64,000 nt of DNA from Bacteroidales bacterium. Lineage in GTDB: Bacteria > Bacteroidota > Bacteroidia > Bacteroidales > P3. The notes under the pieces are model-generated. The model made no database searches and was not told the origin of the DNA. It saw nothing but the letters and a program-made list of their open reading frames with translations. Made by a program: the position numbers and the translations under genes. Positions 33,319 to 42,717 of the stretch are shown one piece after another. The stretch is taken from NCBI GenBank assembly GCA_009785505.1, contig WQWA01000004.1, positions 1 to 64,000 of the forward strand, written 5' to 3'. How positions within the stretch are numbered: position 1 is the stretch's first letter; each line of letters starts with the position of its first letter.

Positions 33319-35148
33319 ATGTTATTTGAAAAATTCACACAAGACATGATTACACGCATCAGCGGAAAACATCTTTATTACGCATTTTTGGCCGGAGCCA
33401 AGCGTATTTTGGAAGAGCAGCAATACCTCAATAAAATTAATGTTTTTCCCGTTCCGGATGGAGACACAGGAACGAATATGGCTTCGACAGTTCAAGCCAT
33501 TATTGATAATACAAAAATTCACACCGGCTACAAAGAAACAGCAATGTCTGTTGCTGACGCAGCTTTGATAGGAGCACGAGGAAATTCAGGAATTATTTTT
33601 GCACAGTTTTTATTCGGAACGGCTTCCGATTCGCCAAATTCGGAAACTATCTCTATTGAAGAATTTATCGAAAGTGTAAAAGCAGGTGTTAAATCGGCTT
33701 ACGATTCAATTTCAAATCCTGTCGAAGGCACAATTATCACGCTTTTGCGGAGATGGGCAGAAGTTATGGACGAATCAAAAACGAAAGCGAAAGATTTTGT
33801 CGAATTACTGACTCTCGCCTACCCCGCTTTGGAAGAGGCTTTAAAAGACACCAAAAAACTTCTCCCAAAATTGACGAAAGCCAAAGTCGTTGATTCCGGA
33901 GCACAAGCATTCGTGTTTTTTGTTCAAGGTGCATTGGAGTTTTTGACAACAGGCACGTTGAAAGATTTAGCAGGAACACGCTCGCAAACCATTGCAGAAA
34001 TTGAGGAAGCACACATCGACCACGAAGAAATCAAGTTCAGATATTGCACCGAAGGCATGATGACTTTGGTTAATGATGTAGACTTGAAAAATCTGCGTCA
34101 GCAACTTTCCCGATTAGGCGATTCTATTGTTGTTGCGGGAAGTCGTATGCGTATGCGTGTACATATTCACACCGACAGTCCGGCAAAAGTATTTGCCATT
34201 TTGTCTCGCTACGGAAACATCGATTTTCAGAAAGTTGACGACATGGAATTTCAGCACGAATTGTTGACTAAAGGAGCAAAAAGCAAAATTGGTCTGTTGA
34301 TTGATAGTTGTGCAGATATTCCAAGGTCCGTGCGTGAGCAATATCAGATGCATTTGATTTCTTTGAATTTACATATCGGAAAAAGTCAGTACTTAGACCG
34401 TATTTCTATTACACCGAATCAATTTTATCGCCTATTACGTAAAGGCGATGAGAAAGAAAAGATATCCACTTCTCAACCTTCGAAAAAAGATTTTCTCGAT
34501 AAATACAACTTTATGGCATCACTCTACGATTCGGTAATAAGTATGAGCATTTCGTCAAAGTTGAGTGGAACTTACCAAAACAGTGCCGATTCTGCCGGAC
34601 GTGTGGCTATTGCTACCGGAAAGCGTATTTCGGCGATTGACACAAAATTATGTTCCGGCACACAAGGATTGCTTGCATTGCTTGTCGCAGAAGCTGTCCA
34701 AGAAGGATTTTCGCACGAAGAAATTTTAGAAAAAATCAATGTGTGGATTTCTAAATCCAAACTTTTTGTGAATACTAAGACCATAAAAGGCTTTATTCGT
34801 AGCGGTCGTATTTCAAAGAGCAAGAGTATAATTGCAAATTTATTGGGTCTTCGTCCGTTAATTACGATGAATAAAGAAGGTGCCGGCGACAAAATCGGCA
34901 ATTTCAAAGGTCAAAAGAAAATGCTTGAGCATAGTTTGGAGATTTTTCGCAAAGACCACGAAGCATTCGGAATTGACAAATACTGTATACTTTACACCGA
35001 TCAAGCTGAACTACACAAAGCCAAAGAGCTTGCTGAGCGTATGTTTATGATATGCGGAAAAAAAGTAGAATATATTACGCAAGTATCGCCTGTTCTTGGT
35101 TCTATTGGCTATAATGGAGCTATTGAAGTCGCTTATGTGACGAAGTAA
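33319..35148 (+). CDS. DAK2-DegV fusion (FakA-FakB-like fatty acid kinase)
   Basis: A 609-aa fusion. The N-terminal ~205 residues are a DhaL/DAK2 kinase domain (NVFPVPDGDTGTNM, IGARGNSGIIFAQF), followed by a FakA-type C-terminal domain (CTEGMM, VHIHTDSPAK). Residues about 315-605 are DegV (LIDSCADIP, SSKLSGTYQNS), the fatty-acid-binding FakB fold. In Firmicutes these separate proteins phosphorylate free fatty acids for phospholipid synthesis; the fusion would do both. Start 33319 fits the leaderless pattern of sufS and the prolyl oligopeptidase; 33346 (MITRISGKHLYY) is the alternative. Confidence 0.88.
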   Translation: MLFEKFTQDMITRISGKHLYYAFLAGAKRILEEQQYLNKINVFPVPDGDTGTNMASTVQAIIDNTKIHTGYKETAMSVADAALIGARGNSGIIFAQFLFGTASDSPNSETISIEEFIESVKAGVKSAYDSISNPVEGTIITLLRRWAEVMDESKTKAKDFVELLTLAYPALEEALKDTKKLLPKLTKAKVVDSGAQAFVFFVQGALEFLTTGTLKDLAGTRSQTIAEIEEAHIDHEEIKFRYCTEGMMTLVNDVDLKNLRQQLSRLGDSIVVAGSRMRMRVHIHTDSPAKVFAILSRYGNIDFQKVDDMEFQHELLTKGAKSKIGLLIDSCADIPRSVREQYQMHLISLNLHIGKSQYLDRISITPNQFYRLLRKGDEKEKISTSQPSKKDFLDKYNFMASLYDSVISMSISSKLSGTYQNSADSAGRVAIATGKRISAIDTKLCSGTQGLLALLVAEAVQEGFSHEEILEKINVWISKSKLFVNTKTIKGFIRSGRISKSKSIIANLLGLRPLITMNKEGAGDKIGNFKGQKKMLEHSLEIFRKDHEAFGIDKYCILYTDQAELHKAKELAERMFMICGKKVEYITQVSPVLGSIGYNGAIEVAYVTK

Positions 35149-35189
35149 AAGAGCAACAAATATGCGATGTATTTGCTGCTCTATCATTG

Positions 35190-35260
35190 TTGACCTACCA
35201 GGATTCGAACCTAGACGAACAGAACCAAAATCTGTCGTGCTGCCATTACACCATAGGTCA
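35190..35260 (-). tRNA. tRNA-Gln (TTG)
   Basis: Acceptor arms TGACCTA / TAGGTCA, anticodon stem ACAGA/TCTGT with loop TTTTGGT (anticodon TTG), T-arm with GGTTCGAATCC. CCA is not encoded. Confidence 0.95.
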
Positions 35261-35269
35261 ATCGGGGTG

Positions 35270-35277
35270 CAAAGATA
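35270..35277 (-). promoter_or_regulatory. Promoter -7 box of tRNA-Gln
   Basis: TATCTTTG on the minus strand, 9 nt before the mature 5' end. Confidence 0.7.
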
Positions 35278-35315
35278 CAATTTTTTTCTGAAATAACAAA
35301 ATTTTTTTACATTTT

Positions 35316-35346
35316 TTTGTTGTTTGTGTTTTTTTTCGTATCTTTG
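35316..35346 (+). promoter_or_regulatory. Promoter of the DUF2723 gene
   Basis: TTTG at 35316-35319 and TATCTTTG at 35339-35346, 19-nt spacer. Confidence 0.7.
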
Positions 35347-35368
35347 TGGGTTAAATCATTTCAAAATT

Positions 35369-38300
35369 ATGAAGAACTATAAACGTCTTAACCTCATCAT
35401 CGGCTTAATCATTGGAGTCGTTGCATGCACCATTTACATCATGACCGCCGAACGCAGTGCCAGTTGGTGGGATTGCGGACAATTCCTCGCCACAGCATTC
35501 AAACTTCAAGTCGGACATCCGCCCGGAGCACCAACATTCCAGCTTTTGGGAAATCTTTTTACCTTGCTCGTCGGACGAGACCCAATGCTCGCAGGCTTTA
35601 TGGTCAACGTGATGTCGGCTGTTGCAAGCGGACTCGCAGTCATGTTTTTGTTTTGGACAATTACGATACTTGGCAAAAAATTAGCTTCAAAGTATGGTGA
35701 AATTACAGACGCAAAAATGTGGGCGATTTTTGGTAGCGGATTGGTTGGGGCTATGGCTTTTTGTTTTTCAGATGCTTTTTGGTTCTCGGCAGTAGAAGGC
35801 GAAGTTTACGCACTCTCAGTGTTTTTCACAGCCGTAACGTTTTGGGCGATTTTGAAATGGGACGAAGAGGCAGACAGTCCTTATAGCTTGAGATGGATTA
35901 TTTTGATCGCCTATTTAGTTGGTTTATCTATTGGTGTCCACCTCTTGAATTTACTAGTAGTTCCGGCAATTGTATTCATCGTTTATTACAGAAAATTTCA
36001 GCACTCTCGCAAGCGTTTTTGGGGAGCCCTTATATTTTCGGGTGTTTTACTTGGCGCAATTTTGTGGGGAGTAATTCCCTACATCGTTCACATTGCCGGA
36101 CGATTCGAACTGCTTTTTGTAAATGGCTTGGGCTTGCCGTTCAACTCCGGAGCTATTTTTTGGTTTGCGCTGCTTATTGGTGGGATCACTTGGGGAATTC
36201 GTTATTCTATCCGAAAAGGCAAAGTAATTTTGAATACCGCCTTACTTTGTTTGGCGTTTCTTTTGGTTGGATATTCAACATATTTTATTGTTATTATTCG
36301 TGCGACTGCAGAAACTCCACTCAATTTTGGGGCACCAAAAAATACATTTGCTTTGTTGGACTATTTGAATCGCGAACAGTATGGCAGTCGTCCATTGATC
36401 TACGGAAGTCAATTTACCGGAAGAGCCACTGATTTTACAGAGCGTTCGCCAAGATATATGCGTTGTGACGAAACTCGAAGATACCTAAGAATCCAGCGTC
36501 ATCCAGAGCCTGTTTGGGATCCGAATCATACCGGACTTTTCCCGCGTATGCACAGTATGGTTGGTGATCGTGCACCAGAGCACGCCGACTACTACCATTT
36601 CTTTGGAAGAATAACACCGAGGTTTTATACTTGTCGAATAACCGGGGAACAAAGACAAATGAAGCCAACATTTGTAGAAAATATGCGTTTTTTCATTCGC
36701 TACCACCTCGGTTGGCAGTACATGCGATACTTTATGTGGAATTTTGTCGGACGACAAAATGATATACCGGGAAGGGGCTACGATAGGCAGGGAAATAGAG
36801 ATGTGTTCCATGGAAACTGGATTAGTGGAATCCGATTTATCGATGAGGCTCGCCTCGGACCACAAACCAATCTACCGGATTTTCTAAAATACAATCAAGG
36901 ACGAAACACTTACTTTTTCTTGCCTCTAATTTTAGGATTGATTGGATTATTCTATCAATATCGAAAAGACAAAAATAATTCGTTTGTTACGTTTTTGCTG
37001 TTTTTTATGACCGGAATAGCGATTGTTATCTATCTCAACCAACCTTCAACAGAGCCTCGTGAGCGAGACTACTCTGTTGTCGGCTCGTTCTATGCTTTCG
37101 CAATATGGATCGGACTTGGCGTGATGGCGATAGCCGATTTTCTACAAAGAAGAACCAAAATAAGTGGAAAGCTTGCCGCCGGAATTGCTACAATAGTAAC
37201 ATTTTTGGCAGTTCCAACGCTAATGGCTCAACAAAATTGGGATGACCACGACCGTTCTCAATTATTCGCCGCACGAGATATGGCTCGAAATATGCTGAAA
37301 TCCACCGAACCGAATGCGATTATAATCTGCAACGGAGATAATGATACATTTCCACTTTGGTTTGCTCAAAATGTGGAGGGATTACGGCCTGATGTGCGGA
37401 TTATCAACTCTGCTTTAGCAAATTCTTATTGGGCTATTCTGCCGTTGTTCAACCGAATTTACGAGTCCGATCCGATACCTCTTACACTGACAAGAAATGA
37501 CTATCGACAAGGATTTAACCAAAGCGTTTTCATTCAGGATAGAAATGTTGGTCGTCGAGAATTGATCGAACTGATTAGGTTCGTTGGCAACGACAATCCA
37601 AACACGCAAGTTCAGTTGCGTGGCGGCGGAGTGGCAAATTTTTTGCCGACAACTCAATATGTGCTGACTATCGACCGCGACGACCTTCTGGCAAGAGGCA
37701 TCATCACTGAGGAGCAACACATGTTTACAGTCCCACAGATGGAACATGATATTCAGGCACGAGGAGCGCAAATTCACACGGCAGATTTAGTATTTTTGGA
37801 TATTTTAGCTACTAACGACTGGGAGCGCCCGATTTATGTAACTAGTCCGTGGGCGCAACGCCACATCTGGCCTATTCAACAGTTTGCCCAAATGGAAGGC
37901 ATTTTACATCGTCTTGTGCCGTTTCACAATCCAAATAGAGGCCTCACGTCCGCAGGTTTCAATGGTATTGCAACAGACAGAACCTACAATTTGTTTATGA
38001 ACGAATTCACATCATGGGGAAATGTCAACCATCCAAGAGCAAGAATTTGTCATGATACTCGTCGTACCGCACAAAATTGGCGACAACAATTTGTTTTTCT
38101 TGCACAAGCCTTGATTGCAGACGGAAGAATGGAGGATGCTGTTCAAGTTTTGGACCGTGGTCTATATCTTTTCCCGCATCGCAATATCGATTTTGACCTT
38201 TCGGTAATTCTTTATGTTCAAGCCTATGCTAGAACCGGAAAAATCGAAAAAGCCTTAGACTTGGCAAGTAAAATGGTAGATATTTATGAAAGAAACCTGC

Positions 38301-38476
38301 TTTATTTCGAGAGTTTTCCACCTAGACATCGCCGATTTTTAGAGACTCATATACAAGAAGCGCTTTCAGTACTTATGAACTTGCGTCACAGCATGTTGCA
38401 AGGATTTGAGAGGGAAAGCGAAGAGTTGTTCGAGCGTTTAGACAATCTTTTGGCAATTCGTGGATTTCATGAATAA
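35369..38476 (+). CDS. DUF2723 multi-spanning membrane protein (TMEM260-like)
   Basis: A 1035-aa membrane protein. The N-terminal ~340 residues hold about nine hydrophobic helices and the conserved luminal motif ASWWDCGQFLATAFKLQVGH with HPPGAPTFQL, the DUF2723 signature shared with eukaryotic TMEM260, a protein O-mannosyltransferase. More helices follow near residues 500-620; the rest is soluble, with a TPR-like helical C-terminus. A glycosyltransferase acting on exported proteins is plausible, not shown. Start moved from 35324 to 35369 by the promoter position. Confidence 0.85.
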   Translation: MKNYKRLNLIIGLIIGVVACTIYIMTAERSASWWDCGQFLATAFKLQVGHPPGAPTFQLLGNLFTLLVGRDPMLAGFMVNVMSAVASGLAVMFLFWTITILGKKLASKYGEITDAKMWAIFGSGLVGAMAFCFSDAFWFSAVEGEVYALSVFFTAVTFWAILKWDEEADSPYSLRWIILIAYLVGLSIGVHLLNLLVVPAIVFIVYYRKFQHSRKRFWGALIFSGVLLGAILWGVIPYIVHIAGRFELLFVNGLGLPFNSGAIFWFALLIGGITWGIRYSIRKGKVILNTALLCLAFLLVGYSTYFIVIIRATAETPLNFGAPKNTFALLDYLNREQYGSRPLIYGSQFTGRATDFTERSPRYMRCDETRRYLRIQRHPEPVWDPNHTGLFPRMHSMVGDRAPEHADYYHFFGRITPRFYTCRITGEQRQMKPTFVENMRFFIRYHLGWQYMRYFMWNFVGRQNDIPGRGYDRQGNRDVFHGNWISGIRFIDEARLGPQTNLPDFLKYNQGRNTYFFLPLILGLIGLFYQYRKDKNNSFVTFLLFFMTGIAIVIYLNQPSTEPRERDYSVVGSFYAFAIWIGLGVMAIADFLQRRTKISGKLAAGIATIVTFLAVPTLMAQQNWDDHDRSQLFAARDMARNMLKSTEPNAIIICNGDNDTFPLWFAQNVEGLRPDVRIINSALANSYWAILPLFNRIYESDPIPLTLTRNDYRQGFNQSVFIQDRNVGRRELIELIRFVGNDNPNTQVQLRGGGVANFLPTTQYVLTIDRDDLLARGIITEEQHMFTVPQMEHDIQARGAQIHTADLVFLDILATNDWERPIYVTSPWAQRHIWPIQQFAQMEGILHRLVPFHNPNRGLTSAGFNGIATDRTYNLFMNEFTSWGNVNHPRARICHDTRRTAQNWRQQFVFLAQALIADGRMEDAVQVLDRGLYLFPHRNIDFDLSVILYVQAYARTGKIEKALDLASKMVDIYERNLLYFESFPPRHRRFLETHIQEALSVLMNLRHSMLQGFERESEELFERLDNLLAIRGFHE

Positions 38477-38512
38477 TGTGCGATGGTTTTACGCTCAACT
38501 ACACACAATAAA

Positions 38513-38540
38513 AAACTCGCATTGATAATGCGAGTTTTTT
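38513..38540. terminator. Bidirectional terminator
   Basis: AAACTCGCATT and AATGCGAGTTT arms with a short loop and T run; between the DUF2723 gene and the convergent decarboxylase. Confidence 0.9.
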
Positions 38541-38544
38541 TGTC

Positions 38545-39936
38545 TTAATATCCCAAAATCTTCAACATAGATTTATGACTCTGTTCTTTAGCGAAAAGTT
38601 TTGTAAAATATTCACCATCCTCGTCCACATCAATGAGAATATGTTTCGGTGCAGGTGTCAAACAGTGCTGAATGCCGCCATAGCCACCTACAGATTCTTG
38701 GTAGGCTCCCGTGTGGAAAAAGCCGATGTATTGAGGTTTTTCCGATTGTAATTTCGGCAAAAACACAGCGTTTGAATGTCGTTCGGAGTTGTAAAAATCT
38801 TGTCCGTCGCAAGTCAAACCACCGAGAAATACACGTTGATATTCTTGATCCCAATTGTTGATTGCTAACATGATAAAACGCTGGCTTATTCCCCAAACAT
38901 CCGGTAAAGTAGTGATAAACGAACTATCAATCATGTACCATAATTCGCGATCGTTTTGTTGTTTCTGATTCACGATGGAGTATAAAACTGCACCGGATTC
39001 ACTCACTGTAAACGATCCGAATTCGCTAAAAATATCCGGTTCAACTACACCGTGTGAGTTGCAAATTTGCTGAATCTGTGCAATAATCTCTTCAGCGATG
39101 TATTCATAATCATAGTTAAATGCTAATGAATTCTTGAATGGGAAACCTCCTCCGATGTTTAAAGAAGTTAAAGACGGACACACTTTCTTCAGCTCACAAT
39201 AGACATTTACAGCCTTGGAGAGTTCGTTCCAGTAGTGTGCAGTATCTTTAATCCCGGTATTGATAAAGAAGTGCAACATCTTAACCTCAAATCGGCTTCG
39301 TTTGATGCGTTTGATATAAAAATCAACAATATCGTTGATTCTCAGACCCAAACGTGATGTGTAAAATTCAAATACAGGCTCTTCTTCTGTCGCAATGCGA
39401 ATGCCGATTTGACATTTACCTTCAACATTGGCTTCCAACAAATCCATTTCTTCCTTGTTGTCAATGATAGGAATAGTATTATGAAATCCCTTATTGATAA
39501 GTTCTGCGATATTCTCAATGTACTGAGGGCGTTTAAAACCATTACAAATGATATAGATATCCTTGTTTGTGATTTTTCCTTGTTCGTAAAGTTCGTTGAT
39601 CAAATTGATATCGAATGCGGACGAAGTTTCGATATGAGCATCATTTTTCAACACTTCCTCTAATACAAACGAAAAATGCGAGCTCTTTGTACAGTAACAA
39701 TAATTATAGTCGCCTTGATAGTCTACCTTTGCCATAGCCACATTAAACAAACGTTTAGCACGCTGGATTTGTGTGGTTATTTTGGGTAGATAGCTAATTT
39801 TTAAAGGTGTTCCGTATTGTTTAATAATGTCCATTAAAGGCACATCATGAAAGTATAGTTCGGAATCAACAACCTTAAATTCATCTTGTGGAAATTCGAA
39901 TGACTGTTCGATTAAGTCAACGTATTTGTTTTTCAT
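38545..39936 (-). CDS. speA: Arginine decarboxylase-like PLP enzyme (fold III)
   Basis: A 463-aa alanine-racemase-fold decarboxylase. The PLP lysine is in YNYCYCTKSSHFSFV; glycine-rich SLNIGGGFPF binds the cofactor phosphate; CDGQDF near the C-terminus holds the active-site Cys. It matches the short Bacteroidota arginine decarboxylase that makes agmatine for polyamines; diaminopimelate-type or carboxynorspermidine-type substrates are less likely because of the long acidic C-terminal region. Single gene with its own promoter. Confidence 0.75.
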   Translation of the reverse strand: MKNKYVDLIEQSFEFPQDEFKVVDSELYFHDVPLMDIIKQYGTPLKISYLPKITTQIQRAKRLFNVAMAKVDYQGDYNYCYCTKSSHFSFVLEEVLKNDAHIETSSAFDINLINELYEQGKITNKDIYIICNGFKRPQYIENIAELINKGFHNTIPIIDNKEEMDLLEANVEGKCQIGIRIATEEEPVFEFYTSRLGLRINDIVDFYIKRIKRSRFEVKMLHFFINTGIKDTAHYWNELSKAVNVYCELKKVCPSLTSLNIGGGFPFKNSLAFNYDYEYIAEEIIAQIQQICNSHGVVEPDIFSEFGSFTVSESGAVLYSIVNQKQQNDRELWYMIDSSFITTLPDVWGISQRFIMLAINNWDQEYQRVFLGGLTCDGQDFYNSERHSNAVFLPKLQSEKPQYIGFFHTGAYQESVGGYGGIQHCLTPAPKHILIDVDEDGEYFTKLFAKEQSHKSMLKILGY

Positions 39937-40007
39937 TTTCTTGATTTAACTGAGTTAGACTTGGTATTTTTCTTTGATCCGACTCATTCGGATTTGAATT
40001 CTAATTG

Positions 40008-40015
40008 CAAAATTA
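40008..40015 (-). promoter_or_regulatory. Promoter -7 box of the arginine decarboxylase
   Basis: TAATTTTG on the minus strand; a leader of about 67 nt, with nothing else evident in it. Confidence 0.5.
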
Positions 40016-40055
40016 CAAAAAAAAAATGAAAAAACAAAGTGGACTTGCAAGAAAA

Positions 40056-40087
40056 TTTGCATTTTTCAAAAAAAAATCGTAACTTTG
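40056..40087 (+). promoter_or_regulatory. Promoter of the Cys-rich lipoprotein
   Basis: TTTG at 40056-40059, 20-nt spacer, TAACTTTG at 40080-40087: a consensus promoter, the same -7 box as both ncRNAs. Confidence 0.75.
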
Positions 40088-40121
40088 CACCGTTATTAAC
40101 TAAATTAAAACCAATAAAATC

Positions 40122-40442
40122 ATGAAAAAAGTATTGTTAGTACTTGCTGTTGCTGCTTTTGCAGTTGCTTGTGGAAACACGGGGCAACAAGGTGCAGCTC
40201 AAGGTCAAGCTACCGGAATTCACGCAGCAGGATGTTGCTCTGATGGTCCTACATGTTGTTCTGAAGGCTTAACTCAAGAACAGTGTGCCGAAAGAAAAGC
40301 TAGACTGGCTGGCCCTCAATGTTGCTCTGAAGGCTTAACTCAAGAACAGTGTGCCGAAAGAAAAGCTAGAGCTGCACAAGGCTGTAGTAGAGCCGCCGGA
40401 GAAGGCTGCAAAAGAGGAGACGAAGGTTGCGGCAGGTCTTAA
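40122..40442 (+). CDS. Small Cys-rich lipoprotein with tandem repeats
   Basis: A 106-aa predicted lipoprotein (signal ending AVACGNTG). The mature part has many Cys, mainly as CC pairs: GCCSDGPTCCSEG, then two copies of CCSEGLTQEQCAERKAR 22 residues apart, then single Cys in a Gly/Arg tail. The DNA repeats are 51 nt with one mismatch (40254-40304 and 40320-40370), so the duplication is recent. Paired Cys suggest metal binding or disulfide cross-linking in the envelope. Not recognised as a known family. Strong promoter and terminator make it a stand-alone, probably highly expressed unit. Confidence 0.8.
   Translation: MKKVLLVLAVAAFAVACGNTGQQGAAQGQATGIHAAGCCSDGPTCCSEGLTQEQCAERKARLAGPQCCSEGLTQEQCAERKARAAQGCSRAAGEGCKRGDEGCGRS
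40254..40370 (+). repeat. Two 51-nt tandem repeats inside the Cys-rich gene
   Basis: Copies at 40254-40304 and 40320-40370 differ at one base and are offset by 66 nt, keeping frame. Confidence 0.9.
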
Positions 40443-40462
40443 TCTTGCCTTTACAATCATCT

Positions 40463-40489
40463 AAAACCCCGCAAAAGGCGGGGTTTTTA
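40463..40489. terminator. Terminator after the Cys-rich gene
   Basis: CCCCGC AAAAG GCGGGG hairpin followed by T5. Confidence 0.9.
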
Positions 40490-40509
40490 GTTTCAAAAAC
40501 AAATTTATT

Positions 40510-41310
40510 ATGACACTAAGCTTAACCAAACCAATTTGTTTCTTCGATCTAGAAACAACCGGAATAAACATAAACCGAGACCGTATCGTTGAAATCTGCG
40601 TGCACAAAATCAATCCGGACCAATCCTCACAAACCAAGACGTACCGCCTCAATCCGACTATCCCAATTCCTGTGGAAGCTAGCATGGTTCACGGAATTTA
40701 CGATAAGGATGTGGCTGATTGCTCAACATTCAAAGATGTTGCCGGCGAACTCAATGCGTTCTTTGGAAACAGCGATTTAGCCGGATATAACTCTAATAAG
40801 TTCGATGTGCCGATTTTGGTTGAAGAATTTTTGCGTGCCGAAGTCGATTTTGATATGAAAAACCGCCGGTTGGTTGATGTGCAAAACATTTTTCATCAAA
40901 TGGAGCCACGCACGCTTTCAGCGGCATACAAGTTTTATTGCAATAAAAAATTAGATGGTGCACACAGTGCTGAAGCAGACACTTTGGCAACATACGAGAT
41001 TTTGCTCGCACAGTTGGACCGCTACAAAGACATGCCTTTCGAAGATAAAAAGGGACAGATTTCGTTTCCGGTTGTGAACGATATCGAAGCCTTATCAACA
41101 TTCACAACAACAAAGAAATTTGTGGATTATGCAGGAACGATGGTCTACAACGACAAAGGTCAGGAAGTGTTCAATATCGGCAAACACAAAGGGCGTTTGG
41201 TTTCGGAAGTCTTCCAATATGAGCCGTCGTACTACGCATGGATGATGGACGCGGATTTTTCGCTTTCGACCAAACGGAAATTAACGGAAATTCGGTTGCG
41301 AAATCGTTAG
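40510..41310 (+). CDS. DnaQ/ExoX-type 3'-5' exonuclease
   Basis: A 266-aa DEDDh exonuclease. ExoI CFFDLETTGININ holds the first Asp/Glu, GYNSNKFDVPIL the second Asp, and HSAEADT the His/Asp pair. The last ~45 residues (FNIGKHKGRLVSEVF, YAWMMDADFS) are the small C-terminal domain typical of ExoX-like enzymes of this phylum. A DNA repair/proofreading role is likely; no polymerase is adjacent. It follows the Cys-rich gene after a terminator; its own promoter was not seen. Confidence 0.88.
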   Translation: MTLSLTKPICFFDLETTGININRDRIVEICVHKINPDQSSQTKTYRLNPTIPIPVEASMVHGIYDKDVADCSTFKDVAGELNAFFGNSDLAGYNSNKFDVPILVEEFLRAEVDFDMKNRRLVDVQNIFHQMEPRTLSAAYKFYCNKKLDGAHSAEADTLATYEILLAQLDRYKDMPFEDKKGQISFPVVNDIEALSTFTTTKKFVDYAGTMVYNDKGQEVFNIGKHKGRLVSEVFQYEPSYYAWMMDADFSLSTKRKLTEIRLRNR

Positions 41311-41342
41311 GGTCGTCATTCCCGCGCAGGCGGGAATCCCCC
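41311..41342. repeat. Palindromic repeat between exonuclease and sufS
   Basis: GTCATTCCCGCGCAGGCGGG AATCCC: a widespread type of intergenic palindrome, here just downstream of two convergent genes. Confidence 0.6.
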
Positions 41343-41346
41343 CCGA

Positions 41347-42561
41347 TTATTGCAACATTTTTTTCGCTGTTTTCACACCTTCAATAAACACATCAATTTC
41401 CTCTTTCGTGTTGTAAAATGCGAAACTCGCACGCACCGTTCCGGAAATGCCTAAAATTCTCATGAGAGGCTGTGCACAATGATCCCCTGTTCTTACGGCA
41501 ATACCTAATTGATCGAGGATTACACCCACATCAGAATGGTGAACATCTTTTAGGTTAAAACTTAAAACAGCGATTTTATTCTTTGCGGTGCCGTGAAAAA
41601 TAATATCATCGATTTCGTTTAATTTTTCCGTGGCATAAGTCAGCAATTTGTGTTCATAGTCCGCAATTTGTTTCAACCCGATTTTTTGCATGTATTGTAT
41701 TGCGGTTTCAATCGCTAAAATCCCATCAACATTGGGCGTTCCGGTTTCGAACTTGTACGGCAATTCATTAAACGTGCTTTCTTCAAAACGCACTTCCGAA
41801 ATCATTTCTCCGCCAAATTGGTAGGGCGGAAGTTTGTTGAGCCACTCGCTTTTTCCGTAAAGCACGCCGATTCCCATAGGTGCGTACATTTTATGTGCGG
41901 AAAATACCAAAAAATCGCAATCCATTTTTTGCACGTCAATCGTTTCGTGTGCCACGCTTTGTGCGGCGTCAATCAAAACAGGAATGTTTTTTGCGTGTGC
42001 TTTTTCAATCAATAATTCAATTGGATTGATGGTGCCTAGAACGTTTGAAATATGCGTAACAGCAAGCATTTTCACGTTTTTTGAGAACAATTCATCAATA
42101 TTTGACAAATCTAAGTCGCCGGTTTCCAAGACTGGAATCACCAACAGATTCGCTTTTTTCTGCTTACACATTTGTTGCCATGGCACAATATTGGCATGGT
42201 GTTCCATTGCTGAAATCAGCACGCTATCACCTTCGTTGAGAAACTGTTGTGCAAACGTTTGAGCCACTAAGTTTATGCCTTCTGTAGTGCCTTTTGTGAA
42301 AATAATTTCGTGCTGTTCTTTGGCATTGATAAACTTTTGAACGGTTGTTCTTGCGCTTTCCAGCTTTTCTGTTGCTATTCGACCGAGTGTGTGCGTGCCA
42401 CGATGTGCATTGCTGTTAATCGTTTCGTAGTAATCCGAAATACGGTCGATTACCACCTGTGGTTTTTGCGTTGTAGCGGTATTATCTAAATATACCAAGG
42501 GTTTTCCGTTTACATTTTGATGTAAAATCGGAAAATCGTTTCGAATGAGAGTTGTGTCCAT
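41347..42561 (-). CDS. sufS: Cysteine desulfurase SufS
   Basis: A 404-aa group II (SufS/CsdA-type) desulfurase that supplies persulfide sulfur for Fe-S assembly. PLP lysine in FSAHKMYAPMGIG, catalytic Cys in RTGDHCAQPLMR. Starts MDTTLIRNDFPILHQ. Other suf genes are not in the window. The TATCTTTG box (42566-42573, minus strand) ends 4 nt before the ATG, so the mRNA should be leaderless. Confidence 0.95.
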   Translation of the reverse strand: MDTTLIRNDFPILHQNVNGKPLVYLDNTATTQKPQVVIDRISDYYETINSNAHRGTHTLGRIATEKLESARTTVQKFINAKEQHEIIFTKGTTEGINLVAQTFAQQFLNEGDSVLISAMEHHANIVPWQQMCKQKKANLLVIPVLETGDLDLSNIDELFSKNVKMLAVTHISNVLGTINPIELLIEKAHAKNIPVLIDAAQSVAHETIDVQKMDCDFLVFSAHKMYAPMGIGVLYGKSEWLNKLPPYQFGGEMISEVRFEESTFNELPYKFETGTPNVDGILAIETAIQYMQKIGLKQIADYEHKLLTYATEKLNEIDDIIFHGTAKNKIAVLSFNLKDVHHSDVGVILDQLGIAVRTGDHCAQPLMRILGISGTVRASFAFYNTKEEIDVFIEGVKTAKKMLQ

Positions 42562-42565
42562 AGTG

Positions 42566-42573
42566 CAAAGATA
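42566..42573 (-). promoter_or_regulatory. Promoter -7 box of sufS
   Basis: TATCTTTG, minus strand, with a 4-nt gap to the ATG. Confidence 0.75.
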
Positions 42574-42611
42574 CGAAATTAAATTGAGAATGGAAAATAG
42601 AAAATTAAGAT

Positions 42612-42650
42612 CGTCATTTCGAGCGTAGCGAAGCGAAGTCGAGAAATCCC
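42612..42650. repeat. Palindromic repeat upstream of the prolyl oligopeptidase
   Basis: GTCATTTCGAGCGTAGCG followed by AAGCGAAGTCGAGAAATC; hairpin ends flank the divergent promoters of sufS and the peptidase. Confidence 0.75.
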
Positions 42651-42705
42651 CTTGCTATTGTTAATAACTTATAGCGAAATTTGTAAAAATGATGGCTTTT
42701 TTTCG

Positions 42706-42713
42706 TATTTTTG
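42706..42713 (+). promoter_or_regulatory. Promoter -7 box of the prolyl oligopeptidase
   Basis: TATTTTTG with a 4-nt gap to the ATG at 42718. Confidence 0.65.
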
Positions 42714-42717
42714 CATT

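Noticed and set aside
35011-35280. An 89-aa reading frame across tRNA-Gln
   Set aside because: It overlaps the DegV domain gene and the tRNA; no independent evidence.
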